Shown here: positions 44,344 through 57,788 of the stretch, in pieces
Layout: the number at the start of each line of letters is the position of its first letter
Position numbering within the stretch: the first letter of the stretch is position 1
DNA from: Caballeronia concitans
GTDB taxonomy: Bacteria; Pseudomonadota; Gammaproteobacteria; Burkholderiales; Burkholderiaceae
Direction of reading: 5' to 3'
NCBI RefSeq assembly: GCF_001544615.1
Contig: NZ_FCNV02000001.1
Coordinates: 124,001 to 188,000 of the forward strand
DNA length: 64,000 nucleotides
Notes under the pieces: model-generated
Databases searched by the model: none
Told to the model about the DNA's origin: nothing
What the model saw: only the letters and a program-made list of their open reading frames with translations
Translations under genes and position numbers: made by a program

Positions 44344-46074
44344 TCACGCGGTTTTGGCTTCGGCAAGTTTCAGTTCATCGATCATGCGCGCCCGCATCAC
44401 GAACTTCTGCGCCTTGCCGGTCACGGTCATCGGCAGCTCGTCGACAAAGCGGATATAGCGCGGAATCTTGTAATGCGCGATCTGTCCTTGGCAAAACGCG
44501 CGGATATCGTCCTCGCTTGCCTGTTCGCCGGGCCGCACCACGATCCACGCGCAGACTTCCTCGCCGTACTTTTCGTCGGGCACGCCGAACACTTGCACCG
44601 ATTGGATCTTCGGATGCCGAAACAGGAATTCTTCAATTTCACGCGGATAAACATTCTCCCCGCCGCGAATGACCATGTCCTTTAGCCGGCCGACGATATT
44701 GCAGTAGCCATCCGCGTCGAGTGTCGCGAGGTCGCCGGTGTGCATCCATCCGTCGATAATCACTTCGCGCGTCCTAGCGTCGTCGCCCCAGTAGCCCTTC
44801 ATCACCGAATAGCCGCGCGTGCAGAGTTCGCCCGTCTCGCCGACCGGCACGATCTCGCCGAGCGGATCGACGATCTTCACTTCGAGATGCGGCTGAATGC
44901 GGCCGACGGTCGTCGTGCGCTTGTCGAGCGGGTCCGTCGTCGAACTCTGGAACGACACGGGACTCGTCTCCGTCATGCCGTACGCGATCGTGATTTCCGC
45001 CAGATGCATCGTGGAAACGACGCGTTTCATCGTTTCGATCGGACACGGCGAGCCCGCCATGATGCCGGTGCGCAATCGGCTGAGATCGTATTTCGCGAAG
45101 TCGGGGTGATCGAGTTCGGCGATGAACATCGTCGGCACGCCGTGCAGCGCGGTGCATTTTTCCTCGTGGACGGCGGCGAGCGTCGCGACGGGATCGAACG
45201 CTTCGCCGGGGAAGATCATCGCGGCGCCGGTCGAGACGCACGCGAGCACCGCCAGCACCATGCCGAAGCAGTGATACAGCGGCACCGGGATGCACAGCGA
45301 GTCTTGTTCGGTGAGGCGCATCGCCATCGCGATGTATCGCGCGTTGTTGACGATATTGCGATGCGTGAGCGTCGCGCCCTTCGGATTGCCCGTCGTGCCA
45401 CTCGTGAACTGGATGTTGATCGCGTCGTCGGGGGACAGCTTCGCTTCCAGCGCGTCGAGCCGGGCTGTGTCGAGGGCAGCGCGGCCCTGGCGCATCACGT
45501 CATCGAAATTCAGCATGCCGGGCGTGGCGGTGTCGCCCATGCGGATCACCGTGCGAAGTTCGGGCAGCCGCGCTGCGTGCAGCGCGTTCGGCTCGGCATC
45601 GGCGAGTTCGGGCGCGAGCGTCTGAAGCATCTCCAGATACTTCGACGTCTTGAACTGTTCCGCCGCGACGATCGCCTTGCAACCGACCTTGTTCAGCGCG
45701 TACTCGAGTTCCGCCAGCCGATACGCCGGATTGATGTTGACGAGGATCGCGCCCATGCGCGCGGTCGCGAACTGCGTCAGCAGCCATTCCACGCGATTCG
45801 GCGACCAGATGCCGACGCGATCACCCGCTTCGATTCCGAGTTCCAGCAGGCCGCTCGCGAGCACATCGACTTGATCGGCGAACTCGCGCCACGTCCAGCG
45901 GATGCCCTGCTCGCGGAACACGACTGCCGGCCGGTCCGAAAATCGGCCGACGGTGTCGAGCAGGAAGCGCGACACGGTTGCGTCACTCAAGGGAATATCG
46001 GTCGCGCCGCGGACATAGGAAAGCCCGTCGCGTGGTTCGATCTGCGCGCCGGCCTGCGTCGGTTCAGTTGCCAT
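44344..46074 (-). CDS. Fatty-acyl-CoA synthetase (AMP-binding enzyme)
   Basis: This 576-residue enzyme activates a carboxylic acid as an acyl-adenylate, then forms the CoA thioester. The AMP-binding P-loop is [16 protein letters not shown], the adenine motif is [12 protein letters not shown], and the hinge region is [12 protein letters not shown] with [17 protein letters not shown]. The C-terminal catalytic Lys is in [13 protein letters not shown]. It belongs to the medium/long-chain acyl-CoA ligase group; the chain-length preference is unknown. The ATG at 46074 has GGAG upstream. It stands alone between the sRNA and the atp operon. Confidence 0.9.
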   Translation of the reverse strand: MATEPTQAGAQIEPRDGLSYVRGATDIPLSDATVSRFLLDTVGRFSDRPAVVFREQGIRWTWREFADQVDVLASGLLELGIEAGDRVGIWSPNRVEWLLTQFATARMGAILVNINPAYRLAELEYALNKVGCKAIVAAEQFKTSKYLEMLQTLAPELADAEPNALHAARLPELRTVIRMGDTATPGMLNFDDVMRQGRAALDTARLDALEAKLSPDDAINIQFTSGTTGNPKGATLTHRNIVNNARYIAMAMRLTEQDSLCIPVPLYHCFGMVLAVLACVSTGAAMIFPGEAFDPVATLAAVHEEKCTALHGVPTMFIAELDHPDFAKYDLSRLRTGIMAGSPCPIETMKRVVSTMHLAEITIAYGMTETSPVSFQSSTTDPLDKRTTTVGRIQPHLEVKIVDPLGEIVPVGETGELCTRGYSVMKGYWGDDARTREVIIDGWMHTGDLATLDADGYCNIVGRLKDMVIRGGENVYPREIEEFLFRHPKIQSVQVFGVPDEKYGEEVCAWIVVRPGEQASEDDIRAFCQGQIAHYKIPRYIRFVDELPMTVTGKAQKFVMRARMIDELKLAEAKTA

Positions 46075-46250
46075 CGATGGTCTCCGCCGAATGTAGGCTC
46101 ATTGGAAGGCCATTGTGCACGCCGGTCGAACGTGCGGGCATTGAGTGTTACCCGCAGCGGATTTCGGAAACCGCTTTGAATCAAGCGCTTGAGCGATCAG
46201 CGGCGCTTCGCATGTTCGATATGCAGTTTTGCAGGCAAAGCCGCGCGCAT

Positions 46251-46280
46251 AAAAAAAGCAGCCCGAAGGCTGCTTTCTTC
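46251..46280 (-). terminator. Intrinsic terminator of the atp operon
   Basis: AGCAGCC and GGCTGCT form a 7-bp stem with a CGAA tetraloop; on the minus strand it is followed by seven T residues (complement of 46251-46257). It lies 32 bp after the atpC stop, the end of atpIBEFHAGDC. Confidence 0.9.
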
Positions 46281-46311
46281 AACTGCTTACGAAGCGTGTT
46301 GCTAGCGCTGC

Positions 46312-46737
46312 TTAATGCTTCGCGTGCGCCTTGCGCAGACGCTGGATTGCCGCGAGCTGAGCGGTCGCATACGCGAGTTCGGCTTGCGCCGTGGCGTATT
46401 CGAGCTCCGAGGTGTTGTTTTGAATCGCTTCCTCGGCGCGCTTCTTCGCCTGCTCGGCCTTCGCTTCGTCGAGATCGGCGCCGCGGATGGCGGTATCGGC
46501 GAGAACGGTCACGATGCCCGGCTGGATTTCGAGAATTCCGCCAGCCACGAACACGAACTCTTCCGTGCCGTCTTCCGCCTCGATGCGCACCGCGCCCGGA
46601 CGAATACGCGTGATGAGCGGCGTGTGGCCCGGCAAAATGCCCAGCTCACCCGCTTCGCCCGGCAGCGCGACGAACTTCGCCTGGCCCGAGAAGATTTGCT
46701 CTTCCGCGCTGACGACGTCTACCTTGATGGTTGCCAT
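46312..46737 (-). CDS. atpC: ATP synthase epsilon subunit
   Basis: Epsilon couples the central rotor to F1 and inhibits ATP hydrolysis. The 141-residue product has the N-terminal beta-sandwich ([20 protein letters not shown], then [20 protein letters not shown]) and a C-terminal helical hairpin rich in Ala, Glu and Gln. Length is typical (139-142). It ends the atp operon. A 141-bp spacer with an inverted repeat separates it from atpD. Confidence 0.96.
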   Translation of the reverse strand: MATIKVDVVSAEEQIFSGQAKFVALPGEAGELGILPGHTPLITRIRPGAVRIEAEDGTEEFVFVAGGILEIQPGIVTVLADTAIRGADLDEAKAEQAKKRAEEAIQNNTSELEYATAQAELAYATAQLAAIQRLRKAHAKH

Positions 46738-46784
46738 ATGTGTCGACTCCTGGGGTCTATCTCCCCTGCGCGGGGAGGACGCAA

Positions 46785-46870
46785 GGTATCGCTAAACACC
46801 ACTCTAAAGCACGGTGCGCCAACGTCTGTCAGCTGCCTACGCGGCAGCGAACGTCCGCAGTAGCGATACC
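46785..46870. repeat. Long inverted repeat in the atpD-atpC spacer
   Basis: GGTATCGCTA (46785-46794) and TAGCGATACC (46861-46870) are perfect 10-bp inverted repeats enclosing 66 bp. Inside are GCTGCC/GGCAGC with a 5-base loop and two AACGTC(T/C)G direct repeats. Nearby, CTCCCC/GGGGAG (46761-46777) form a second hairpin. The spacer is unusually long for the atp operon. It may shape the atpD-atpC mRNA junction or be a short dispersed repeat. Confidence 0.55.
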
Positions 46871-46878
46871 CCCAATCC

Positions 46879-48300
<1,422 letters not shown>

Positions 48301-48311
48301 TCAAGCGGCCG

Positions 48312-49196
48312 TCAGACCGCTGCGGCGCCGCCGACGATTTCCGACAATTCTTTCGTAATCGCGGCCTGGCGGCTCTTGTTGTAGACGAGCTGCAGTTCGT
48401 TGATCACGCTCTTCGCGTTGTCGGACGCGGCCTTCATCGCGACCATGCGCGCCGATTGCTCCGACGCCATGTTTTCCGCGACCGCCTGATACACGAGCGC
48501 TTCCACGTAGCGCACGAGCAAATCGTCCACCACCGTCTGAGCGTCCGGCTCGTAGATGTAGTCCCACGACGTCTTCGGCGTCTCGCCGTCCGCACCCTTC
48601 TGATGAAGGTCATCGACCGACAGCGGCAGCAACTGCTCGATCACCGCTTCCTGCTTCATCGTGTTGACGAAGCGCGTGTACGCCAGGTACACCGCGTTGA
48701 TCTTGCCTTCCGAATACAGGTCGAGCTGCACCTTGATCGCGCCGATCAGCTTTTCCAGATGCGGCGTGTCGCCCAGTTGCGTGACTTGCGACACGACCTT
48801 GGCGCGCAACCGGTTCAGGAAGCCGAGCCCCTTGCCGCCGATTGCCGACGCTTCAACGGACACGCCCGACTGGTCGAGTTCCTTGATCTTGGTCAGCGAC
48901 GCACGCAGGATGTTCGTGTTCATGCCGCCGCACAGACCCTTGTCAGTCGTGACGAGGATCAGGCCGGCCGTCTTCGCGCCTTCGTTCTTCACCATGAACG
49001 GGTGACGATACTCGGGGTTCGCTGCGCTCATGTGCGCGGCGATTGCGCGGACCTTGTCGGCATACGGACGGGCGGAACGCATGCGCTCCTGGGCGCGGCG
49101 CATCTTCGATGCGGCGACCATTTCCATCGCTTTCGTGATCTTTCGCGTGTTTTGCACGCTCTTGATCTTGCCGCGAATTTCCTTCATTCCAGCCAT
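48312..49196 (-). CDS. atpG: ATP synthase gamma subunit
   Basis: Gamma is the central shaft that rotates inside the alpha3beta3 ring. The 294-residue product begins [20 protein letters not shown], followed by [16 protein letters not shown], and ends [20 protein letters not shown]. Both are conserved helices of the shaft coiled coil. Length is near the usual 285-292; an in-frame Met three codons later would give 291. It lies between atpA and atpD. Confidence 0.97.
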   Translation of the reverse strand: MAGMKEIRGKIKSVQNTRKITKAMEMVAASKMRRAQERMRSARPYADKVRAIAAHMSAANPEYRHPFMVKNEGAKTAGLILVTTDKGLCGGMNTNILRASLTKIKELDQSGVSVEASAIGGKGLGFLNRLRAKVVSQVTQLGDTPHLEKLIGAIKVQLDLYSEGKINAVYLAYTRFVNTMKQEAVIEQLLPLSVDDLHQKGADGETPKTSWDYIYEPDAQTVVDDLLVRYVEALVYQAVAENMASEQSARMVAMKAASDNAKSVINELQLVYNKSRQAAITKELSEIVGGAAAV

Positions 49197-49266
49197 TGCT
49201 TACTCCTTGATCGAAGCCGCGCGACGTTCATTCAGTGATGCGCCGCGCGTTGCTCCTCTGTCCCGA

Positions 49267-50808
<1,542 letters not shown>

Positions 50809-50865
50809 TATTCGCTCCTGATAGTCAATTCTGTTGCGTGCCAGCTGAGGCGCTTCCTGGAAGCG

Positions 50866-51408
50866 TCAGGCGGTCAGAGCCGTCTGCATGCTGGCAAGGC
50901 GCGCGCGGACCGAGGTATCGAGCACTTCGTCGCCAACCGTCACGCGAACGCCGCCGATCAGCGACTGATCGATTTCGACGATCGGCTTCAGCTTGCGCTC
51001 GAACTTGCGTTCGAGGCTTGCGACCAAGTCGTTCAACTGTGCGCCTTCGAGGGGGAACGCGCTGACGATATGCGCGTCGGCCGCACCTTCACGGGCGTTC
51101 TTCAGCTCGTCGAACTGGACGGCGATTTCCGGCAGCAGCGGCAGACGATGATTCTCCACCAGCATGCGCACGAAGTTCTTAGCCTGAGCATTGCCTTGGG
51201 CGAGCGGCGACTTCACCGCGGCGAGCAGCAAATCGGCGATCTGCTCGCGGCTCACCTTCGGGTTCGAGGCGACCGATTCCACTTCGGGCAGACGCGCAAC
51301 CTCTGCCAGCTCCTCGACGAAGGTGGACCAGCCCGCGAGATCGCCGGTTTCGGCCACGCGGAACAGCGCTTCTGCGTAAGGACGAGCGATGGTTGCAAGT
51401 TCGGCCAT
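50866..51408 (-). CDS. atpH: ATP synthase delta subunit
   Basis: Delta joins the peripheral stalk to the top of F1. The 180-residue product starts [20 protein letters not shown] and has the C-terminal signature [20 protein letters not shown]. Length is standard (176-181). It overlaps nothing but sits only 2 bp after atpF and 57 bp before atpA. Confidence 0.97.
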   Translation of the reverse strand: MAELATIARPYAEALFRVAETGDLAGWSTFVEELAEVARLPEVESVASNPKVSREQIADLLLAAVKSPLAQGNAQAKNFVRMLVENHRLPLLPEIAVQFDELKNAREGAADAHIVSAFPLEGAQLNDLVASLERKFERKLKPIVEIDQSLIGGVRVTVGDEVLDTSVRARLASMQTALTA

Positions 51409-51410
51409 GA

Positions 51411-51881
51411 TCAGAGCTCGGTTTTGAGTTGATTCAGCAGATCGGCGTGAGCCTTCTGATCGACTTCGCGCTTCAGAATTTGCTCGGCGCCCTTCACGGC
51501 CAGCGCGGCGACTTCGGCGCGCAGTGCTTCGCGTGCCTTGACGACCTGCTGGTCGGCGTCCGCCTTGGCTTGCGCCACGATACGCGCGGCTTCTGCCTGA
51601 GCGTTGGCCTTGATTTCTTCGGCGACGGCGGCAGCGCGCTTTTCGGCGTCAGCGATACGCTGCTGGCCGTCGTTGCGTGCCTGGGCGAGTTCCTGGTCGA
51701 CGCGCTTGTGCGCAGCTTCGAGTTCCGCCTTGCCCTTGTCGGCGGCGGCGAGGCCGTCGGCAATCTTCTTCGAGCGCTCGTCGAGGGCGTTGATCAACGG
51801 CGGCCACACGAACTTCATCGTGAACCACGCGAGGATCAGAAACACGACCATTTGCGCAAACAGGGTTGCGTTGAGATTCAC
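51411..51881 (-). CDS. atpF: ATP synthase subunit b
   Basis: Subunit b forms the peripheral stator stalk. The 156-residue product has one N-terminal TM helix ([19 protein letters not shown]) and a long charged coiled coil of Lys, Glu, Ala and Gln to the C-terminus. The start is GTG at 51881, with AAGGAAACACC upstream; the conserved start MNLNATLF fits the family. It precedes atpH by 2 bp. Confidence 0.95.
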   Translation of the reverse strand: MNLNATLFAQMVVFLILAWFTMKFVWPPLINALDERSKKIADGLAAADKGKAELEAAHKRVDQELAQARNDGQQRIADAEKRAAAVAEEIKANAQAEAARIVAQAKADADQQVVKAREALRAEVAALAVKGAEQILKREVDQKAHADLLNQLKTEL

Positions 51882-52014
51882 GGTGTTTCCTTAAACGTTG
51901 CTTGATCGGAGGTGAAACGGTTAAAAGGCGCTCATCGGCTTGTTGAGCTCGATCAGCGCCTCACCCGTTCCGTTCAGGCGTCTTTAAAAGTCAGACGCAC
52001 AGTTCCGAGGAACC

Positions 52015-53225
<1,211 letters not shown>

Positions 53226-53408
53226 ATCGTTAAAGCCACCCAAATTGTCAAAAATCTTTCGACGCCTGCCGCTTCCGAGCCGCCGCTTCGCGTCGCGGCT
53301 CCGGGGCGGGAGGCCCGTGTGCGGAACGTGTTCCACACATCTTCAATCTAGTTGCCGCGCAGCCGTCCCGCACTTACCTGGGAGGTCATCGCGGCAAATC
53401 ACGCCGGG

Positions 53409-53930
53409 TTACCGCAGGGCCATTGCAATCCAGTACGTCTTCAGAGCCACGATGTACGTGACGAGCAGCGGCAACCACAACGCGCTCTTGTACCAGAATG
53501 CGACCGCGACGAACATAGCAATCGTCGCTCCCATCTTGATCGCTTCGCCGATCATCCAGCTCATGATCGTCTCCGCGCCGGTCTTTGCTCGCAGACGCGC
53601 CGCGAACAGCGCGGCAGGCAGCCAGCAGATCGCTCCTCCCAGGAACGCGGACAGCGCAGCATCGCCCGGCGGCTTATAGAACAGCCACCACAGGAGCGTC
53701 GCACCCAGGGACAAAACCATTTGCGCAGCCACGACCTTCAAAGGCGTGACACGCGATGGACGACTCACTTCGGGGCCGAACAGCTTCTCTGCCTGATCCC
53801 GTGTGAGCGGAACGATATTGTTATCTTGCGCTTCGGCATCCCACGAGTCGTCAGAGGGGCGCGGCTGATTTCCGGAGGTGTTCGTATCGCCGGTTGAGCG
53901 AGCGCTGACTTGCATGTTTCGTTCGCGCAT
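53409..53930 (-). CDS. atpI: ATP synthase assembly protein AtpI
   Basis: AtpI assists c-ring assembly and is the first gene of the atp operon. The 173-residue product has a polar Ser/Asp/Asn-rich N-terminus of about 60 residues, longer than in E. coli (AtpI is about 126 residues), then four TM segments with LSLGATLLWWLFYKPPGDAA and SAFLGGAICWLPAALFAARL. Such N-terminal extensions occur in betaproteobacteria. A strong sigma-70 promoter is upstream. The 183-bp gap before atpB is within the operon. Confidence 0.88.
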   Translation of the reverse strand: MRERNMQVSARSTGDTNTSGNQPRPSDDSWDAEAQDNNIVPLTRDQAEKLFGPEVSRPSRVTPLKVVAAQMVLSLGATLLWWLFYKPPGDAALSAFLGGAICWLPAALFAARLRAKTGAETIMSWMIGEAIKMGATIAMFVAVAFWYKSALWLPLLVTYIVALKTYWIAMALR

Positions 53931-54064
53931 TTCCGTCGCATTTGCTGAAGACTCGCGCGCCTGTTTCGCTCTCGCGCCGTCTTCCAGCCCTCAACCGAGA
54001 GTCCGGGGAATCACCCTGCGCTTTCGTCGCGCTTTCGAGGTGGCCTAGCTGATAAATCCGGGCG

Positions 54065-54093
54065 ATTGTAAGCGATTGTTGTCACGGATTCAA
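54065..54093 (-). promoter_or_regulatory. Sigma-70 promoter of the atp operon
   Basis: On the minus strand TTGAAT (complement of 54088-54093) and TACAAT (complement of 54065-54070) are separated by 17 bp. The start would be near 54058, leaving a 5' UTR of about 128 nt before atpI. A second TTGACA (complement of 54105-54110) lies slightly upstream without a matching -10. Confidence 0.8.
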
Positions 54094-54132
54094 TAGTTTA
54101 GGTGTGTCAAAAGCCAAGCGGATAGCACTTGA

Positions 54133-54156
54133 AAATCGGTCTCAAAACCGAGATTT
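54133..54156 (-). terminator. Weak terminator candidate after the SLC13-like gene
   Basis: On the minus strand CGGT and ACCG, extended by flanking AT pairs, form a short imperfect stem in CTCGGTTTTGAGACCG, followed by TTTTC. It would separate the transporter transcript from the atp promoter. The stem is short. Confidence 0.35.
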
Positions 54157-54208
54157 TTCTTGTGACTGCAAGCAGAAGTTCAGATTCCTTTGCCGGCTGT
54201 TCGAGTCT

Positions 54209-55345
54209 TCAAACGAGCGCCCATCCGATCAGCGCTGCGGCGATCCAGAACGGGATCGACATCGCGTGGAAGCGCATCCAGATATTCTTTTCGCCTGACA
54301 AACGCACCGCGATGAGATTCGCGAGCGAGCCGATCGCCACACCGAAACCGCCGACGCTCACGCCGAACGCGAGCGCGCGCCAGTCTTTCGAGAACTCGGC
54401 AAGCACGATGGCGGCGGGCACGTTGCTGATGCCTTGCGACAATACCGCGCCAGCGGCAAACGCACGCACCGGCGAGCCGACGCCGATATGTGCGATCGCG
54501 TCATGAACCGACGGCAACGCGGCCGCGCTGCGCAGCACGATGAACATCAGCACGAAGATCAGCAGCAAAAGCCAGTCGATGCTGAATACGATCTTGCGCC
54601 GCCATAACAGAAAGCCGATCGCGACGGCGGCCAGTCCCGGCCCGGCATGATGCGCGTCCGCGAGCGCCACGAAGACGGCGAACGCGACCGCACTGACGGC
54701 GCACAGGACGCGGTCCACGGGATGCGCTTCGACATCGCCCGAAAGGTCGAGCGGCGCGTTGCGAAACATCGCGAAGGTGACGACGGCGAGCAACGCCATC
54801 AACGCGGCACAGAGCGGCAAAAGCGCCCACACGAACGCGCCGAACGACACGCCGCTCGTCTGCCATAGGAAAAGATTCTGAGGATTCCCGAGCGGTGTGA
54901 GAATCGATCCCGCGTTGACGGCCAGCGCGATCACGATCACGAGGCGCTTCATCGGCAACGGCGCGAGCTTGTGCAACGACAACGTGAGCGGCACGACGGC
55001 GAAAAGCGCGACATCGTTCGTCAACACCGTCGAAAGCGCCGCCGCCAGCGCGACGAGAAAGAGCGCGAGACCGCGCACGCCGTGAATGTGATGGACGAGC
55101 CGATGCGCCGACCACATCAGGAATCCTGAATATTCAATGGCTTTCGTCAGGATCAGCAAGCCCGCGAGCGTCAGTACCGTTTGCCAGTCGACGAGACCCG
55201 GCAGCGACATCCACGGGCGCGGATGCCCGATCTGCAAGAGCACCAGCGCCGCAACGAGGATGGCGAGGACCGGTTCCTTACAGACGATTCTCCAGACGCG
55301 CGTCAGCCAATCGGGCCGTACGCCCTTCGCGTTGAATTCGGACAA
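54209..55345 (-). CDS. SLC13/citrate-type anion or ion transporter
   Basis: The 378-residue membrane protein has about ten TM helices and the CitMHS/ArsB-like signature regions TNDVALFAVVPLTLSLHK and GSILTPLGNPQNLFLWQTSG, resembling YbiR/SLC13 permeases. Substrate (dicarboxylate, sulfate, arsenite, sodium/proton) cannot be read from sequence. The likely start is TTG at 55345, since no nearer in-frame ATG preserves the N-terminal amphipathic region. It sits 13 bp after parB, so it may be co-transcribed with mnmG-rsmG-parAB, and before the atp promoter. In many relatives parB is next to atpI, so this gene looks inserted. Confidence 0.8.
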   Translation of the reverse strand: MSEFNAKGVRPDWLTRVWRIVCKEPVLAILVAALVLLQIGHPRPWMSLPGLVDWQTVLTLAGLLILTKAIEYSGFLMWSAHRLVHHIHGVRGLALFLVALAAALSTVLTNDVALFAVVPLTLSLHKLAPLPMKRLVIVIALAVNAGSILTPLGNPQNLFLWQTSGVSFGAFVWALLPLCAALMALLAVVTFAMFRNAPLDLSGDVEAHPVDRVLCAVSAVAFAVFVALADAHHAGPGLAAVAIGFLLWRRKIVFSIDWLLLLIFVLMFIVLRSAAALPSVHDAIAHIGVGSPVRAFAAGAVLSQGISNVPAAIVLAEFSKDWRALAFGVSVGGFGVAIGSLANLIAVRLSGEKNIWMRFHAMSIPFWIAAALIGWALV

Positions 55346-55358
55346 AATCGGGCCTGGT

Positions 55359-56264
55359 TCAGGCTGCGGTCGTCGGCGCTTCGACGTTGCTGCCGCGCAG
55401 CTTCGTCAGAATGCCTTCGAGCGCGTCGAGGTTGCCGAAGTCGATCGTCACTTTCCCGCGCCCTCTTCCGCCGAGCTTGATCTTGACGCTGGCCGCGAGC
55501 AGGTCCGACAGCTCTTCTTCGAGGCGTCGCGTGTCGCGGCCGCCGTCGTTGGCCGGACGCGCCTTCGTCGCGGGCGTTTGCTTGAGCGTCGCGGCGACGA
55601 GGCGTTCCGTTTCACGCACCGACAAACGCCGATTCACGACGTGGTTGGCAAGCTGGATCTGCGTGGCGGCGTCGACGGCGAGCAGCGCGCGCGCGTGGCC
55701 CATGTCGAGGTCGCCGGCGAGCAACATCGTCTGAACGGGCGATGCGAGGTTCAGCAAGCGCAGCAGGTTCGACACCGCGCTGCGCGAGCGGCCGACCGCT
55801 TCGGCGGCCTGCTCGTGCGTGAACGTGAATTCGTCGAGCAGACGCTGGATGCCCTGCGCCTCTTCCAGCGGATTCAGATCTTCGCGCTGAATGTTCTCGA
55901 TGAGCGCCATCGCGGCGGCGGCCTGATCGGGCACGTTCTTCACGAGCACCGGCACTTCGTCCAGGCCGGCGAGACGCGCGGCGCGGAAACGCCGCTCGCC
56001 CGCGATGATTTCGTACTGCTGGTCGCCGATCGAGCGCACGAGAATCGGCTGCATCAGACCCTGCGCGCGGATGCTCGCCGCAAGCTCCTGCAGCGCGCCT
56101 TCGTCCATGCGCGTGCGGGGCTGATACTTGCCGGCTTGCAGCTTGTCGAGCGGCAAGACATTCGGCGTTCCCTCGCCGCGCACGGCTTCGGTGATATCCA
56201 CGCTGCCGCCGAGCAATGCGTCCAGACCGCGGCCAAGCCCCTTCTTCTTCATCACAGCGCTCAT
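55359..56264 (-). CDS. parB: Chromosome partition protein ParB
   Basis: ParB binds parS, spreads as a CTP-dependent clamp and directs origin segregation. The 301-residue product has the CTP-binding signatures NPYQPRxx-type (here QPRTRMDEGALQELAASI) and GERRFRAARLAGLDEVPVLV. The helix-turn-helix is in FTHEQAAEAVGRSRSAVSNL, followed by LRLLNL. A C-terminal dimerisation part contains KVTIDFGNLDALEGILTKLR. The ATG overlaps the parA stop by 4 bp. Two parS sites lie 2 and 3.6 kb away in and by mnmG. Confidence 0.96.
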   Translation of the reverse strand: MSAVMKKKGLGRGLDALLGGSVDITEAVRGEGTPNVLPLDKLQAGKYQPRTRMDEGALQELAASIRAQGLMQPILVRSIGDQQYEIIAGERRFRAARLAGLDEVPVLVKNVPDQAAAAMALIENIQREDLNPLEEAQGIQRLLDEFTFTHEQAAEAVGRSRSAVSNLLRLLNLASPVQTMLLAGDLDMGHARALLAVDAATQIQLANHVVNRRLSVRETERLVAATLKQTPATKARPANDGGRDTRRLEEELSDLLAASVKIKLGGRGRGKVTIDFGNLDALEGILTKLRGSNVEAPTTAA

Positions 56265-57076
56265 TTCGATTCCTCCGTCGGCGATTCCTGCCGCATCGAA
56301 TGGGGTTGCAGCGCGCGCACGCGCTCGATCATTTCCGTGCCGAACTGGATGTACGCCTGCGCGCCGCGCGACGACTTGTCGAACACAACGCCCGGCAGCC
56401 CGTAGCTCGGCGCCTCGGCGAGACGCACATTGCGCGGGATCACGACATCGAAAACCTTGTCGCCGAAATGCGCTTTCAGTTGGTCGGACACTTGCTGCTG
56501 CAGCGTGATCCGCGGATCGAACATCACCCGCAACAAGCCGATGACTTTCAGATCACGGTTGAGATTCGCGTGGATTTGTTTGATTGTGTTGACGAGGTCC
56601 GACAACCCTTCCAGCGCGAAGTATTCGCACTGCATCGGAATGACGACGCCGTGCGCCGCGCACAACGCATTGAGGGTGAGCAATGAAAGCGCGGGAGGGC
56701 AATCGATCAGCACGAAATCATAGTCATCCGCTATATCGGCGATGGCCTTGCGAAGAATCCCCTCACGGTTTTCCATGCCGACGAGTTCGACTTCGGCACC
56801 CGCCAGTTCGCGGTTCGCCGGCAGTACGTCGTATGCGACCGCTTCTGGACGCACGCGCGCCTCGCGCAAGGTCACGCCATCCACGAGCACTTCGTACACC
56901 GTGTTCTCGCACGCGGCCTTGTCGACGCCGCTGCCCATCGTCGCGTTGCCCTGCGGATCGAGGTCGATCAACAGCACGCGCTGCCCGAGCCCCGTGAGAC
57001 TCGCCGCGAGATTGACCGCGGTCGTCGTCTTTCCAACGCCGCCCTTCTGATTTGCGACGCAGAAGATTTTTGCCAT
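56261..57076 (-). CDS. parA: Chromosome partition ATPase ParA (Soj)
   Basis: ParA is the Walker ATPase that moves ParB-bound origins along the nucleoid. The 271-residue, short chromosomal type lacks an N-terminal HTH. The deviant Walker A is VANQKGGVGKTTTAVNLAAS (Lys in KGG and GKT) and Walker B is DFVLIDCPPAL. It is 61 bp downstream of rsmG and overlaps parB by 4 bp. Confidence 0.97.
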   Translation of the reverse strand: MAKIFCVANQKGGVGKTTTAVNLAASLTGLGQRVLLIDLDPQGNATMGSGVDKAACENTVYEVLVDGVTLREARVRPEAVAYDVLPANRELAGAEVELVGMENREGILRKAIADIADDYDFVLIDCPPALSLLTLNALCAAHGVVIPMQCEYFALEGLSDLVNTIKQIHANLNRDLKVIGLLRVMFDPRITLQQQVSDQLKAHFGDKVFDVVIPRNVRLAEAPSYGLPGVVFDKSSRGAQAYIQFGTEMIERVRALQPHSMRQESPTEESK

Positions 57077-57137
57077 CGTTTAGTGTCCTCGTTTCTTCGC
57101 TGTCAGAAGATCAGCATGGCTGGGTCGGTGCGGGCAC

Positions 57138-57788
57138 TCAGACATCGAACGCGACTTCAATTAGGTGCCGCTCGGCATCTAGCATCGGCACGGTCAAGCG
57201 GTCGATGCGCGTTGCCGTCGCGCCAGCCGGCAGACGGGCGATTTCGGCATCCGGTTTGACGCCCTTCATCGCCAAGATCCGGCCGCCGTCCGCAACCAGA
57301 TGACGCGAAAGTGTAACGAAATCCGAGAGCTCTGCGAATGCGCGCGACACGATTACGGCGAATTTTTCCGGCACTTCGACGCCCGGCGTCAGACTTTCGA
57401 CGCGCCCGGTCACGACCGACAGGTTCGGCAAGTCCAAATGCGCCTTCGCCTGTGACTGAAACGCGGTTTTCTTATGCACGATATCGTTCAGCGTGACGTG
57501 CACGTTCGGCAACGCAATCGCGATCACGATACCGGGCAGTCCGCCGCCCGAGCCGACGTCGAGCACATTGGCTGCGGCGCGCTCGCTGATTGCAGGAACG
57601 ACCGCGAGCGAATCCAGAATGTGCTGAATCATCATCTGCTTCGGATCGCGGATGGCCGTCAGGTTGTAGACGGCATTCCACTTTCCGAGGAGCGCCACAT
57701 AATCGAGCAGTTGTTGCTTCTGACCTGCGGACAGCGCCACGCCGAGTTGCGCGGCGCCATCGTCGAGCATTGTCGCGAGATCCGTCAT
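57138..57788 (-). CDS. rsmG: 16S rRNA (guanine-527 N7)-methyltransferase RsmG (GidB)
   Basis: RsmG methylates G527 of 16S rRNA with SAM. The 216-residue product has the SAM motif [20 protein letters not shown] and the GidB-typical [20 protein letters not shown], with an HILDSLAVV motif between. Length is standard. The ATG overlaps the mnmG stop by 4 bp (ATGA). The mnmG-rsmG-parA-parB order is conserved near many origins. Confidence 0.96.
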   Translation of the reverse strand: MTDLATMLDDGAAQLGVALSAGQKQQLLDYVALLGKWNAVYNLTAIRDPKQMMIQHILDSLAVVPAISERAAANVLDVGSGGGLPGIVIAIALPNVHVTLNDIVHKKTAFQSQAKAHLDLPNLSVVTGRVESLTPGVEVPEKFAVIVSRAFAELSDFVTLSRHLVADGGRILAMKGVKPDAEIARLPAGATATRIDRLTVPMLDAERHLIEVAFDV

